From positions 2,728,001 through 2,792,000 of the forward strand of contig NZ_JACCFV010000001.1 in the NCBI RefSeq assembly GCF_013410545.1: DNA of 64,000 nt, given 5' to 3'. Under the pieces are notes generated by a model. It was given only the letters and a program-made list of their open reading frames with translations, had not been told where the DNA came from and made no database searches. The position numbers were made by a program, and so were the translations under genes. The stretch comes from Pseudoclavibacter chungangensis. Lineage in GTDB: Bacteria; Actinomycetota; Actinomycetes; Actinomycetales; Microbacteriaceae. Every line of letters begins with the position of its first letter. Positions within the stretch are counted from its first letter, which is position 1. Positions 44,870 to 54,821 of this stretch are shown piece by piece.

Positions 44870-46492
44870 GTGATTGGTGCAGCAGACGACGCAGACGCCG
44901 TGGCGCGGGCCCGGGCCGAGGCCCTCACGACGCAGGGACGGCTCGCCGACCTCCGTTCGCGGTACGCGGAGGCCGTGACCGATGCCGAGGCCGCTTCCGC
45001 CGCGAAGCAGCACGCGAAGGGCAAGAAGACGGCGCGCGAGCGCATCGAGGGGCTGCTCGACCCTGGCAGCTTCGTCGAGATCGACGAGTTCGTGCGCCAC
45101 CGCACGACGGCGTTCGGCATGGACGCGAAGCGGCCCTACGGCGATGCCGTCATCATCGGCACGGGCACGATCCACGGCCGGAACGTCGCGGTCTACTCGC
45201 AGAACTTCACGGTGTTCGGCGGCTCGCTCGGCGAGGTCGCGGGCGAGAAGATCATCAAGATCATGGACCTCGCGATCAAGACCGGGGTGCCCTGCATCGG
45301 CATCCTCGATTCGGGCGGCGCGCGGATCCAGGAGGGCGTGGTCGCGCTCGGCAAGTACGGCGAGATCTTCAAGCGCAACACCGCCGCATCCGGCGTCATC
45401 CCGCAGATCTCGATCATCATGGGCCCCGCAGCGGGCGGCGCCGTCTACTCCCCCGCGCTCACCGACTTCGTCATCATGGTCGACAAGACGAGCCACATGT
45501 TCGTCACCGGCCCCGACGTCATCAAGACCGTGACGGGCGAGGAGGTCGGCTTCGAGGAGCTCGGCGGTGCGCTCGCGCACAACCGCACCTCGGGCGTCTC
45601 GCACTACCTCGCCTCCGACGAGGACGACGCGCTCGACTACGCGCGGGCGCTCCTCAGCTACCTGCCCGACAACAACCTCGCCGAACTGCCCCGCTACGAC
45701 GCGGAGCCGCAACTCGAGGTCACCGACTCGGACCGCGTGCTGAACCGCCTCGTGCCCGACTCCCCGAACCAGCCGTACGACGTGACGACCGTCATCGAGC
45801 ACATCGTCGACGACGGCGAGTTCCTCGAGGTGCAACCGCTGTTCGCGCCGAACATCGTCATCGGCTTCGCCCGCGTCGAGGGCAACCCCGTCGGCATCAT
45901 CGCGAACCAGCCGAACGCGATGGCCGGCACGCTCAACATCGAGGCGGGCGAGAAGGCCGCCCGGTTCGTGCGGTTCTGCGACTCGTTCTCGATCCCGATC
46001 CTCACGCTCGTCGACGTGCCGGGTTATCTGCCCGGCACCGACCAGGAGTGGTCGGGTGTCATCCGCCGCGGCGCGAAGCTCCTGTACGCGTACGCCGAGG
46101 CGACCGTGCCGCTCGTCACCGTGATCCTGCGCAAGGCCTACGGCGGTGCCTACATCGTCATGGGCTCGAAGCAGCTCGGCGCCGATCTGAACTTCGCCTG
46201 GCCGACGGCCGAGATCGCCGTCATGGGCGGGCAGGGTGCCGTCAACATCCTCTTCCGCGGCGAGATCAAGAAGGCCGAGGAGGACGGTGAGGACGTCGCC
46301 GAGGTCCGCACGCGCCTCGCGAACGAGTACACGTACAACGTCGCCTCGCCGTTCCTCGCGGCCGAGCGCGGCGAGCTCGACTCGGTCATCGAGCCCGCGG
46401 CGACGCGTGTCATGATCACGAAGGCGCTGCGGACGCTCCGGACGAAGCGGGCGTCGATGCCGCCGAAGAAGCACGGGAACATCCCGCTGTGA
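44870..46492 (+). CDS. accD: Acyl-CoA carboxylase beta subunit (carboxyltransferase)
   Basis: 540-residue carboxyltransferase of the AccD5/propionyl-CoA carboxylase type. It moves the carboxyl group from biotin to acyl-CoA. The N-terminal half has [40 protein letters not shown] and [14 protein letters not shown]; the C-terminal half has [20 protein letters not shown] and [23 protein letters not shown] 44870 is supported by a -10 TAGGGT at 44858-44863, 6 nt upstream (leaderless). It is coupled to accE (GTGA). Substrate choice between acetyl- and propionyl-CoA is not settled by sequence. Confidence 0.95.
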   Translation: MIGAADDADAVARARAEALTTQGRLADLRSRYAEAVTDAEAASAAKQHAKGKKTARERIEGLLDPGSFVEIDEFVRHRTTAFGMDAKRPYGDAVIIGTGTIHGRNVAVYSQNFTVFGGSLGEVAGEKIIKIMDLAIKTGVPCIGILDSGGARIQEGVVALGKYGEIFKRNTAASGVIPQISIIMGPAAGGAVYSPALTDFVIMVDKTSHMFVTGPDVIKTVTGEEVGFEELGGALAHNRTSGVSHYLASDEDDALDYARALLSYLPDNNLAELPRYDAEPQLEVTDSDRVLNRLVPDSPNQPYDVTTVIEHIVDDGEFLEVQPLFAPNIVIGFARVEGNPVGIIANQPNAMAGTLNIEAGEKAARFVRFCDSFSIPILTLVDVPGYLPGTDQEWSGVIRRGAKLLYAYAEATVPLVTVILRKAYGGAYIVMGSKQLGADLNFAWPTAEIAVMGGQGAVNILFRGEIKKAEEDGEDVAEVRTRLANEYTYNVASPFLAAERGELDSVIEPAATRVMITKALRTLRTKRASMPPKKHGNIPL

Positions 46493-46722
46493 GCGACACG
46501 GACGAGATCGACCACGGCGCACCGCGCATCCTGCGGGGAAATCCGACCGCGGAGGAGATCGCGGCCGTCTCGGCCGTGCTCGCGGCGCTCGTCGAGGCCG
46601 GTCTCACGGCGGACCGGCCGCGGGACGTCCCGCGCCCCGCGTCCGCGTGGACGCGCTCGCAGCGCTTCCTGCAGGGCGGCGGCAGTGCCTCCGACCCGTT
46701 CGGCGGTCGCTTCGGCCACTGA
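46489..46722 (+). CDS. accE: Acyl-CoA carboxylase epsilon subunit
   Basis: 77 residues. It shows the family's core [20 protein letters not shown] and the Trp/Ser-rich tail [14 protein letters not shown]. AccE stabilises the alpha-beta complex of actinobacterial carboxylases. The GTG start overlaps the accD stop. Confidence 0.9.
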   Translation: MSDTDEIDHGAPRILRGNPTAEEIAAVSAVLAALVEAGLTADRPRDVPRPASAWTRSQRFLQGGGSASDPFGGRFGH

Positions 46723-46759
46723 GCGTCGGCACGGCCGCGGGGCGCCGCAGCGCGTCGTC

Positions 46760-48028
46760 TCAGCGCACGGGCCGGAGTGTCGCGACGCACTCGACGTGGT
46801 GCGTCGACGGGAACAGATCGAATGCCAGGATCCCGCCCGGCTCGTAGCCGAGTTCGCGGAACGTGCCGACGTCGCGCGCGAACGCGACGGGGTCGCACGC
46901 GACGTAGACGATCTGGGCCGGGCCGAGTTCCACGAGTGAGCGCACGACCGCGCCGCCCGCACCGGAACGTGGCGGGTCGAGCACGATCGTCGCGCGCCCG
47001 AACGCGTCGCGCGCCGCGGCACCGGAGTCTCGTCCGAGGTGCTCGAGATACCGGTCGACGCGCGCCGTGACCGCGCTCGCACCCGGCAGTCCGGCGAGGT
47101 TGCGGCGCGCGTGCTCGGTCGCGGCACGCGCCGATTCGACGGTCTCGACGCGGACGTCGGCGCCGCCGACGTCCGCGAACGACGTCGCGAGGAGCCCAAC
47201 GCCGCCGTAGAGATCGAGGTTGGGTGCGCGCGGATCGAGCAGTTCGGGGTCGATCGCCGCCCCCACCGCGCCGACGAGTGTCGCGGCGGCGTCGCGGTGC
47301 ACCTGCCAGAAGCCGTCCTGATCGACGTCGAATTCGCGTGCACCGACGCGTTCCCGGACGACACCGGCGCGCGTGGCGCGTCCCCTGTCCGGAACGGGCC
47401 GCACGAGCGCCTCGCCCTCGCTCGCGGCCGTGAACTCCAACCGTCCGGGCCCTCGGGCCGTCCGGTGCCGGTCGGCGAGTGCGTCGATCGCGTCCACCGC
47501 GAGCGGGAGGCGTTCGACGGGGATCACGCGGTGCGAGCGGGCCGCGTACGGACCGACCGTGCCGTGCTCGTCGACGTGGAGCGTCACGCGCGTGCGCCAG
47601 CCGGTGCCGTCGCCGTCCGCGTCGCCGGCCGTCGATGCCACCTCGACGTCACGCGTCACGCCGCCGAACCGTGCGAGCGCGTCGGTCACGACACGGCGCT
47701 TCAGCTCACGCTGCGCATCGGGACGGAGGTGCCCGAACTCGGCCCCACCGGGTCGAAGCTCGGGGTCCCGCGTGATGTCCGCCTCGGGCCACACGTGCGC
47801 CCGGCGCGCCTCGTGCGCGCGGTCCACGACGTCGAGCGCGACAGCACGCGCGAACGACCGCTTCACCTGCGTGATGCGCGCGCGGACGACCTCGCCCGGT
47901 GCCGCATCGGACACGAACACGACGCGCTCGTCGGCGCGCGCGACGAAGACACCACCGTGGGCGACGTCGCCGACCTCCAGCTCGAGTTCGTCGCCGACCT
48001 CGGGGCGCGCCCCGCTGCTCTCTGGCAT
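46760..48028 (-). CDS. TRAM-domain RNA (uracil-5)-methyltransferase, TrmA/RlmD family
   Basis: 422 residues. An N-terminal TRAM-like domain (ELEVGDVAHGGVFVARADER) is followed by a Rossmann methyltransferase: FWQVHRDAAATLVGAVG, LDLYGGVGLLATSFADVGG (SAM site), TIVLDPPRSGAGGAVVRS and IVYVACDPVAFARDVGTF, where the cysteine is the catalytic nucleophile. It would methylate uridine in tRNA or 23S rRNA. The iron-sulfur cysteines of RlmD are not obvious. GGAG lies 6 nt before the ATG. Divergent from maf. Confidence 0.9.
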   Translation of the reverse strand: MPESSGARPEVGDELELEVGDVAHGGVFVARADERVVFVSDAAPGEVVRARITQVKRSFARAVALDVVDRAHEARRAHVWPEADITRDPELRPGGAEFGHLRPDAQRELKRRVVTDALARFGGVTRDVEVASTAGDADGDGTGWRTRVTLHVDEHGTVGPYAARSHRVIPVERLPLAVDAIDALADRHRTARGPGRLEFTAASEGEALVRPVPDRGRATRAGVVRERVGAREFDVDQDGFWQVHRDAAATLVGAVGAAIDPELLDPRAPNLDLYGGVGLLATSFADVGGADVRVETVESARAATEHARRNLAGLPGASAVTARVDRYLEHLGRDSGAAARDAFGRATIVLDPPRSGAGGAVVRSLVELGPAQIVYVACDPVAFARDVGTFRELGYEPGGILAFDLFPSTHHVECVATLRPVR

Positions 48029-48106
48029 CCTCACTCCGATCCCGCCTCGCGGCGTCGGCACCACGCTACCGGCCCGGACGGAGCGGGCCGTCGCTACGCT
48101 GCCGCC

Positions 48107-48787
48107 ATGCGTCTCTACCTCGCCTCCACCTCCCCCGCCCGGCTCGCGCTCCTGCGCGCGGCGGGTGTCGATCCGGTCGTCCTCCCCTCGCACGTGGACG
48201 AGGACGCCGTGCTCGCGCGCGAGGCGGCCTCGCGCGGCGTCGACGTCGATGCCCTCGAGCCGCAGGAGGTCGTGCAGTTGCTCGCACGCGCCAAGGCGAT
48301 CGCGGTCGCCGACGACCCCGATGCCCTCGACCCCGATACGGGCGGGCCGCTCGACGGGTTCGTGCTCGGCGGCGACTCGATGTTCGAGTTCGCGGGTCGC
48401 GTGCTGGGCAAGCCGCACGAACCGGCGGTCGCGCGCGCGAGGTGGCTCGAGCAGCGCGGCGGGACGGGCACGCTGTGGTCCGGCCACTGGCTCGTCGATC
48501 GCCGCGCGGGTGCCGGCGGCCCCGGCATCGGACGCCCGGCGCACGCACGCGTGACGTTCGTCGCGGATCTCGACGATGCCGAGATCGACGCGTACATCGC
48601 ATCGCGCGAGCCACTCGAGGTCGCCGGTGCGTTCACGATCGATTCGCTCGGTGGTCCGTTCATCGAACGCATCGAGGGTGACCCGTCGACCGTCGTCGGT
48701 CTGTCGCTCCCGACCGTCCGGCGACTCGTCCGCGAGTCGGGCGGTGAATGGTTCCACCTGTGGCGTGGGGCGGCGACGCTGCCCTGA
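48107..48787 (+). CDS. maf: Maf family nucleotide pyrophosphatase
   Basis: 226 residues. Motifs: LYLASTSPARLALLRAAGVD (substrate loop), ARAKAIAV, VLGGDSMFEFAGRVLGKPHE (the catalytic aspartate), and GAFTIDSLGGPFIERIEGDP. Maf proteins hydrolyse modified or canonical nucleoside triphosphates, and are tied to septum control in some bacteria. A -10 TACGCT at 48095-48100 is 6 nt before the ATG, so the mRNA is leaderless. In Mycobacterium maf (Rv3282) follows accE, as here. Confidence 0.93.
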   Translation: MRLYLASTSPARLALLRAAGVDPVVLPSHVDEDAVLAREAASRGVDVDALEPQEVVQLLARAKAIAVADDPDALDPDTGGPLDGFVLGGDSMFEFAGRVLGKPHEPAVARARWLEQRGGTGTLWSGHWLVDRRAGAGGPGIGRPAHARVTFVADLDDAEIDAYIASREPLEVAGAFTIDSLGGPFIERIEGDPSTVVGLSLPTVRRLVRESGGEWFHLWRGAATLP

Positions 48788-48812
48788 GCCCGCGGTCGCT
48801 CGCGCCCGCACG

Positions 48813-48860
48813 CGAACGGCGGTCGGCCGGACACCGTGGTGTCCGGCCGACCGCCGTTCG
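48813..48860. terminator. 48-bp perfect palindrome between convergent genes
   Basis: A fully self-complementary 48-bp sequence, 25 bp after maf and 26 bp before the end of the CAP gene. It is centred between the two stops and serves both strands. Confidence 0.82.
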
Positions 48861-48886
48861 GCTCGGTCGCTCGGTCGCTCAGGCGC

Positions 48887-49771
48887 TCAGGCGCTCCGGC
48901 GGCGGCGTTGCACGACGAACAGCGCACCGGCTCCGAGGAGCAGCGCGAGCGACGCGCCCACGGCCAGGAGGGTGAAGTTGCTCGTGCCCGTGTCGGCGAG
49001 CCCGCCCGAGCTACCGGGGGGCGTCGCGGCCTCGGTCGTCGTCGCGGTGGGCGTGACCGCCTCCGCGACGGCCTCGGACGTGGCGGTCGGCGTCTCGGCG
49101 CTCGGCGTGGCCGTCGTCTCGGCGGTCTCCGCGTCGGTGGTCGCGGTGTCCGGCGTCGTGGCCTCGGTCTCGGCGGGCGTCGACTCGGCCGACGTGGACG
49201 CCGTGTCCTCGGTCGGCGTGGCGTCGACCGGTGTCGCGCCGAGGGCATCGGTGATCTCGTCGTACTTCGCGAAGACCTCGACGGCGTAGACGGTCCCGGC
49301 GGCCGACGTGGCCCAGCCCACGCCCATGACGTTGAAGTCCGGGTTCATGAGGTTCCGGTAGTGCCCCTCGGACCGCACCCACATGTCGTGGAAGACCTGC
49401 GGCGAAGTACCGCCGGACGCGACGTTCTCGGCGACGCCGGACCAGCCCGCCGGAACCTGCTCGGCGTAGCTCGGGTTGTGGGAGATGCCGCCGCCCTCGG
49501 CGGCGAGGTGCTCCGCCCAGTCCTGCGCGACGGCCTGCAACGCGTCGCTGTGCTGCACGGGGCCCGCTCCCGCACCGGCACGCTCGGTGTTCGTGAGTTC
49601 GATGATCTCGCGGGCCTCGTCCGTCGGCGCCGCGTGTGCGATCGTGGCGGGCGCGAGCACGACGGCCACCACACCCAGCACGAGGGCGACGAGCGCTCCC
49701 CAGACGATCTTGGCCGGCATCGGGCGGTTTCCGTTCGACGGACGCGCTCCGGTGGCGAATGCGAGTGGCAT
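48887..49771 (-). CDS. Sortase-anchored CAP-domain secreted protein
   Basis: 294 residues. Signal peptide (1-50, WGALVALVLGVVAVVLAPAT, cleavage after AHA), then a CAP/SCP domain (55-175: LTNTERAGAGAGPVQHSDAL, GISHNPSYAEQVPAGWSGVA, AENVASG and GHYRNLMNPDFNVMGVGWA), a Thr/Ala/Glu-rich wall spacer, and a C-terminal sorting signal LADTG followed by a hydrophobic span and QRRRRSA. LAxTG is the class E sortase motif. GAGGAA precedes the ATG at 49771. An unusual operator cluster lies 180-220 nt upstream. The activity of the CAP domain is unknown. Confidence 0.9.
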   Translation of the reverse strand: MPLAFATGARPSNGNRPMPAKIVWGALVALVLGVVAVVLAPATIAHAAPTDEAREIIELTNTERAGAGAGPVQHSDALQAVAQDWAEHLAAEGGGISHNPSYAEQVPAGWSGVAENVASGGTSPQVFHDMWVRSEGHYRNLMNPDFNVMGVGWATSAAGTVYAVEVFAKYDEITDALGATPVDATPTEDTASTSAESTPAETEATTPDTATTDAETAETTATPSAETPTATSEAVAEAVTPTATTTEAATPPGSSGGLADTGTSNFTLLAVGASLALLLGAGALFVVQRRRRSA

Positions 49772-49947
49772 ACGGTTCCTCTGCGTGTTGCGGGGGCACT
49801 GCGTCGGTGATGGTTCCGTGGTCCCTCGCCCGGCCCCCGCCGGCGACGTCGCACCCACCGATCACACCTGCGGATCGCCACCCCCCGTGTCGCCCGGGCG
49901 TGATCGGTCCGTCCACACTAGGTCACGATTCGGCATCAACGCACCCC

Positions 49948-49988
49948 TTTCGTGACCACTCTGTGATGTTTTCGTGACCTGAATCACG
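49948..49988 (-). promoter_or_regulatory. Clustered operator-like repeats upstream of the CAP gene
   Basis: On the minus strand, GTCACG, ATCACA and GTCACG follow each other at exact 11-bp steps, two of them inside 10-bp copies of GGTCACGAAA (49979-49970 and 49957-49948). Overlapping the first is CGTGA-N6-TCACG (49988-49973), a symmetric CRP/GlxR-like site. A further TCGTGACC copy in the opposite orientation lies at 49921-49928. The 422-bp gap 49772-50193 holds nothing else but the ABC terminator. Confidence 0.5.
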
Positions 49989-50112
49989 GACCACGCTCAC
50001 CAGGAACTGCTGATCGAGGCGCGCTTCCGCGCACATCCGGCATTCCGCGGATCACGACGAACGTCCCGGCCGTCACACGTCACCCCGATCCCGTCCCGGG
50101 CGTGTCGACGAC

Positions 50113-50166
50113 GGACGCGGCGCCGGCTCGCTCGACCGATCGGTCGAGCGAGCCGGCGCCGCGTCC
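50113..50166 (-). terminator. 54-bp perfect palindrome terminator of the ABC exporter operon
   Basis: The sequence is exactly self-complementary over 54 bp and ends 27 bp after the stop codon at 50194. Confidence 0.8.
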
Positions 50167-50193
50167 AGGACACCGATGCGACGCGGCGCGCGA

Positions 50194-52251
50194 TCACATT
50201 CCCATACCGCCCGCAGGCGCCCCCTGGCCCGCGGCGGTGTCGGCCGCGTGCGGCTGCTCGTCCGAGATCTCGACGGCCGCGTCCTCGAACTGCGAGTTGT
50301 ACAGGCGCGCGTACGCGCCGCCACGAGCGAGCAGCTCGTCGTGCGTCCCCTGCTCCACGATCGACCCGGCCTCCATCACGAGGATCAGGTCGGCATCCCG
50401 GATGGTCGACAGACGGTGCGCGATGACGAAACTCGTCCGCCCCTCGCGCAGCGCGTTCATCGCCTGCTGCAGGAGCAGCTCGGTCCGCGTGTCCACCGAG
50501 CTCGTCGCCTCGTCGAGGATGAGGACGGCGGGGTCGGACACGAACGCGCGAGCGATCGTGATGAGCTGCTTCTCGCCGGCCGACACGTTCGAGGCGTCCT
50601 CGTCGAGCACGGTGTCGTACCCGTCGGGCAGCGAGTGCACGAAGCGATCCACATACGTGGCGCGCGCCGCCTCGAGGATCTCCTCCTCCGTCGCGTCGTC
50701 CCGCCCGTAGCGGATGTTGTCGCGGATCGTGCCCTGGAACAGCCACGGGTCCTGCAGGACCATGCCCGTGCGAGCGCGCACGTCCCGCCGACGCAGGTCG
50801 GCGATGCGCTGCCCGTCGAGCAGGATGGCACCGCCGTCCAGCTCGTAGAACCGCATGATGAGATTGACGAGCGTCGTCTTCCCCGCGCCCGTCGGTCCGA
50901 CGATCGCGACGGTCTGCCCCGGCGCGACCTCGAAGTTCAGGCCCGAGATGAGCGGCGTCTCCGGATCGTACGAGAACGTGACGTCTCGGAACGCGATCGT
51001 GCCGTCACCGTCGACCGGTGCGGGAGCGTCCGGCGAGTCGGGCTCCTCCTCGTCGGCCTCGAGCAACTCGAACACGCGCTCCGCCGACGCGGTCGCGGAC
51101 TGCACGACCGTCGCCATGCCACCGAGCTGCGCGAGCGGCTGGGTGAACTGCTGCGTGTACTGGATGAACGCCTGCACGTCACCGAGTCGCAGATTGCCGC
51201 TCGCGACCATGAGGCCACCGACGACCGCGACACCGACGTACTGGATGTTCCCGATGAACATCATCGCGGGCATCATGATGCCCGACAGGAACTGGGCCTT
51301 GAAGCTCGCCCGGTACAGCTCCTCGTTCTCCTCGCCGAACTTCTCGCGCGACTCCTGCTCCTTGCCGAACACGCGAACGAGCGCGTGGCCGGAGAACGAC
51401 TCCTCGACGCGGGCGTTGAGCTTGCCCGTCTGCTTCCACTGATTCGCGAAGCTGCGCTGCGAACGAGGCCCGATGACCCCGAAGATGACACCCATGAGCG
51501 GGAGCGAGACGAGCGCGACGAGCGCGAGCTGCCACGAGATCGAGAACATCATGACGAGCACGCCGATGACCGTGAGCAGGCTCGTGACGGCACTCGAGAG
51601 CGATTGCTGCAGCGCCTGGTTGATGTTGTCGATGTCGTTCGTCACGCGACTGAGCAGTTCGCCGCGCTGCACGCGATCGAAGTAGCTGAGCGGCAGCCGG
51701 TGGATCTTCTCCTCGACGCGCTTGCGGAGCGTGTAGAGCGCCTTCACCATGATGTCGTTCATGAGGTAGCCCTGGAGCCACATGAGGAACTCGGCACCGA
51801 CGTAGAGGCCGAGGACGATGAGCAGGATCGCGCCGAGACGCTCGAAGTCGACGCCCTGGCCGGGCGTGATCTGCATCGCCTCGACCATGTTCGCGAAGTC
51901 CGTCTGGCCCTGCTGTTGCAGGCCCTGGACGACCTGCTCCTTCGAGACACCCGCGGGGAGCTGGCTCGACACGACGCCCTCGAACAGGACGTTCGTCCCC
52001 TCACCGAGCACCTTCGGGGTCGCGACCTGCAGCACGACGCCGATCGCGCCGAGGATCGTCACGATGATGAGCGTGATCTTGTAGGGCGCGAGGATGAGCA
52101 GGAGCTTCTTGAAGCTCGGCCAGAACTGCTTGGGCTTGCCCTGCTGTTCGGAGCCCATCATGCCCGCATCGAGGCGGGCGCGTTCGGCCCGCTCGTACTC
52201 CTCGGCCTCCTCGGCCGTCATGCCTGCGGTGGCACTCGTCGACTCGGTCAT
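50194..52251 (-). CDS. Heterodimeric ABC exporter, subunit with intact catalytic site
   Basis: 685 residues: charged N-terminus, six membrane spans (about 50-370, including PLSYFDRVQRGELLSRVTND), then the ATPase domain with Walker A AIVGPTGAGKTTLVNLIMRF, Q-loop VLQDPWLFQGTI, signature NVSAGEKQLITIARA and Walker B VLILDEATSSVD. The Walker B glutamate is present here. The ATG overlaps the partner's stop by one base. Probable multidrug or lipid exporter. Confidence 0.9.
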   Translation of the reverse strand: MTESTSATAGMTAEEAEEYERAERARLDAGMMGSEQQGKPKQFWPSFKKLLLILAPYKITLIIVTILGAIGVVLQVATPKVLGEGTNVLFEGVVSSQLPAGVSKEQVVQGLQQQGQTDFANMVEAMQITPGQGVDFERLGAILLIVLGLYVGAEFLMWLQGYLMNDIMVKALYTLRKRVEEKIHRLPLSYFDRVQRGELLSRVTNDIDNINQALQQSLSSAVTSLLTVIGVLVMMFSISWQLALVALVSLPLMGVIFGVIGPRSQRSFANQWKQTGKLNARVEESFSGHALVRVFGKEQESREKFGEENEELYRASFKAQFLSGIMMPAMMFIGNIQYVGVAVVGGLMVASGNLRLGDVQAFIQYTQQFTQPLAQLGGMATVVQSATASAERVFELLEADEEEPDSPDAPAPVDGDGTIAFRDVTFSYDPETPLISGLNFEVAPGQTVAIVGPTGAGKTTLVNLIMRFYELDGGAILLDGQRIADLRRRDVRARTGMVLQDPWLFQGTIRDNIRYGRDDATEEEILEAARATYVDRFVHSLPDGYDTVLDEDASNVSAGEKQLITIARAFVSDPAVLILDEATSSVDTRTELLLQQAMNALREGRTSFVIAHRLSTIRDADLILVMEAGSIVEQGTHDELLARGGAYARLYNSQFEDAAVEISDEQPHAADTAAGQGAPAGGMGM

Positions 52252-53981
52252 CAGTTCGCCTCCACACCGAGCTGGGACTCCACGATCTCGCGGTAGGTCT
52301 CGCAGCTCTCGAGCAGTTCGTCGTGGGTTCCGATGCCGACCGCGATGCCGTCCTCCAGGACGACGATGCGGTCGGCGTCGATGATCGTCGAGATGCGCTG
52401 GGCGACGACGATCTTGGTGACCTCCGGCAGCTGCGCCCACAGGGCGTGGCGGAGCGCCTGGTCGGTCGTGAGGTCGAGCGCCGAGAACGAGTCGTCGAAC
52501 ACGAGGATCTCGGGCTCGCGGATGATCGCTCGCGCGATCGCGAGGCGCTGTCGCTGCCCGCCCGAGACGTTCGTGCCGCCCTGGGCGATGCGCGAGCCGA
52601 GCCCGCCCTCGCGTGCCTCGACGAAGTCCTTCGCCTGCGCGATCTCGAGCGCACGCCACATCTGGTCCTCGGTGGCGTCCTCGTTGCCGAATCGGAGGTT
52701 CGACTCGACGGTGCCCGAGAAGAGGAAGGGACGCTGCGGCACGAGCCCGATGCGCTGCCAGAGGAGCTCGGGGTCGGCCTGGTCGACCTCGACGCCGTCG
52801 ACGAGCACGCTGCCCGTCGTGGCGTCGAACAGGCGCGGGATGAGGCCGACGAGCGTCGTCTTGCCCGCGCCGGTCGAGCCGACGATCGCGACGGTCTCGC
52901 CGCGCTCGGCGCGGAAGCTCACGTCGCGCAGCACGGGGTGCTCGGCGCCGGGGTACGTGAAGCCGGCCTCGCGCAGCTCGACGGTGCCGCGCTCGGGGAA
53001 TTCCGTGACGGGCTTCGCCGGGCGCGTGAGCGACGTGTCGGTCGCGAGGACCTCCGAGATGCGCTCGGCACAGACCGCGGCGCGCGGGATCATGATCGTC
53101 ATGAAGCTCGCCATGACGACGCCCATGAGGATCTGCATGACGTAGGTCATGAAGGCGAACAGCGTGCCGATCTGCACCGATCCCTCGCTCACCTGGATGC
53201 CGCCGAACCAGACGACCCCGACGACGGTTACGTTGAGGATGAGCATCGCGAGCGGGAACATGAGCACGAACAGCTCACCGACCTTGCGGCCCACGAGCGT
53301 AAGGTCGGCGTTCGCCGTCTCGAAGCGCGCGCGCTCGATGTCCTCCCGCACGAATGCACGCACGACGCGGATGCCCGTCAGCTGCTCGCGCAGCACGCGG
53401 TTCACGTTGTCGAGCTTGAGCTGGTAGCTGCGGAACAGCGGCAGCATGCGGGCCACGATGAAGCCGACGACGACGAGCATGAGCGGCGCCGAGACGAGGA
53501 TGAGCCAGCTCAGGCCGACGTCCTGCTGGAGCGCCATGATGATGCCGCCGATCGCGAGCATGGGCGCCGAGACGAGCATCGTGCAGCCCATCATGATGAG
53601 CATCTGCACCTGTTGCACGTCGTTCGTGTTGCGGGTGATGAGCGAGCCGGGGCCGAACTGCGAGACCTCGCGCTCCGAGAACTCGCTGACGCGCGCGAAC
53701 ACGCCCGCACGGATGTCGCGTCCGGCCTGCATCGCCGCGCGTCCCGCGAAGTACGTCGCGATGACGGAGCCCGCGATCTGTCCGAACGAGACGAGCAGCA
53801 TGATGCCGCCGTGCGTCCAGATATAGGGGATGTCGGCGTTCTGCACGCCCTTGTCGATGATGTCGGCGTTGAGGCGCGGCAGGGTGAGCGCCGCGAGCGC
53901 CTGCAGGAACTGGAAGACGAGCACGCCCACGAGCTGCGGCCAGTACGGGCGCAGATAGCGGACGAGGAGTCGCACGAGCAT
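52251..53981 (-). CDS. Heterodimeric ABC exporter, subunit with degenerate catalytic site
   Basis: 576 residues: six spans, Walker A AIVGSTGAGKTTLVGLIPRL, Q-loop LVPQRPFLFSGTV, canonical signature NVSGGQRQRLAIARA, but Walker B EILVFDDSFSALD with Asp where the catalytic Glu is expected. One weak site paired with one intact site is the pattern of heterodimeric exporters such as TM287/288. AAGGAG precedes the ATG. The TetR gene lies 216 bp upstream on the same strand and is a likely regulator. Confidence 0.9.
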   Translation of the reverse strand: MLVRLLVRYLRPYWPQLVGVLVFQFLQALAALTLPRLNADIIDKGVQNADIPYIWTHGGIMLLVSFGQIAGSVIATYFAGRAAMQAGRDIRAGVFARVSEFSEREVSQFGPGSLITRNTNDVQQVQMLIMMGCTMLVSAPMLAIGGIIMALQQDVGLSWLILVSAPLMLVVVGFIVARMLPLFRSYQLKLDNVNRVLREQLTGIRVVRAFVREDIERARFETANADLTLVGRKVGELFVLMFPLAMLILNVTVVGVVWFGGIQVSEGSVQIGTLFAFMTYVMQILMGVVMASFMTIMIPRAAVCAERISEVLATDTSLTRPAKPVTEFPERGTVELREAGFTYPGAEHPVLRDVSFRAERGETVAIVGSTGAGKTTLVGLIPRLFDATTGSVLVDGVEVDQADPELLWQRIGLVPQRPFLFSGTVESNLRFGNEDATEDQMWRALEIAQAKDFVEAREGGLGSRIAQGGTNVSGGQRQRLAIARAIIREPEILVFDDSFSALDLTTDQALRHALWAQLPEVTKIVVAQRISTIIDADRIVVLEDGIAVGIGTHDELLESCETYREIVESQLGVEAN

Positions 53982-54197
53982 GAGCTCTCCTTGCTGAGGA
54001 CGGGATACGAGGTCGACGGAGCGTCGATCGGACCGGTGGGCGTCGGTCCGGCGCGCTCGGCGTCGGGATCGGTTCGGGACGGCGGAATTCGGGCGCGACG
54101 ACGGGCGACGCGGACGGGGCGGACCCCGACGGGTGGGATGGACCGGTCGATCGAATGGTCGGGTCGAACGATGCGGGCAGGATGATCGGGACGGCGG

Positions 54198-54815
54198 CTA
54201 GGGAAGCGTAGTCGGCACCGCGGACAGCAACTGTCCGGGATCGGTTGCCGGGTTGGGCTGACCGACGATGCCGTGGAGCAGCAGCGGTGCGATGTCGTCG
54301 GGCTTGATGAACGCCTCACCGCGCCCCCAGTTCGAGGACGCCGCGAACGCGAGCGTCCGCAGCGCCTCGGCCGCGGACGACGGCGGCACCCGGAGCTCCT
54401 CGCGGAACGGCTCGAACTGGGTCTCGAGCGCGGCGTGGAGGGCGACGAGCTTCTCCTCCATGTCGTTCTGCGGCGCGCGGGCCGCGAGCGGCCCGAGCAC
54501 GACGAAGAGCCGGAAGACCCGCACGAAGCGATCGACGAGGAGTGCCGACGCGATCGTGACGAGATCCTCGAGCGAGCTCGGCCGGATGGCCGTGATGTCG
54601 TCGCTCGAGAGCCGCTCGCCCGTCTCGCGTTCGAGGAGCGCGATGAGCAGCGAGTCCTTGTCGCCGAAGGCGCGGAACACCGTGCCCTCCGCGACACCGG
54701 CAGCCTCGGCGAGTTGCTTGGACGTGACGTCGCTGCCGCATTCGAGCACGACGGGCAGCACCGCGTCGAGGATCTGGCTGCGACGTTCGTCACCGCTGAG
54801 CCGTGCTCTGGTCAT
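54198..54815 (-). CDS. TetR family transcriptional regulator
   Basis: 205 residues. The N-terminal helix-turn-helix is typical: RSQILDAVLPVVLECGSDVT, SKQLAEAAGVAEGTVFRAFG, DKDSLLIALLER. The C-terminal ligand domain is variable. A -10 TAGCGT (plus-strand 54822-54827) is 6 nt before the ATG and a symmetric GAGTGA-N4-TCACTC follows upstream, so the gene is probably leaderless and self-repressed. The downstream ABC exporter is the natural target. Ligand unknown. Confidence 0.9.
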   Translation of the reverse strand: MTRARLSGDERRSQILDAVLPVVLECGSDVTSKQLAEAAGVAEGTVFRAFGDKDSLLIALLERETGERLSSDDITAIRPSSLEDLVTIASALLVDRFVRVFRLFVVLGPLAARAPQNDMEEKLVALHAALETQFEPFREELRVPPSSAAEALRTLAFAASSNWGRGEAFIKPDDIAPLLLHGIVGQPNPATDPGQLLSAVPTTLP

Positions 54816-54821
54816 ACCGGA

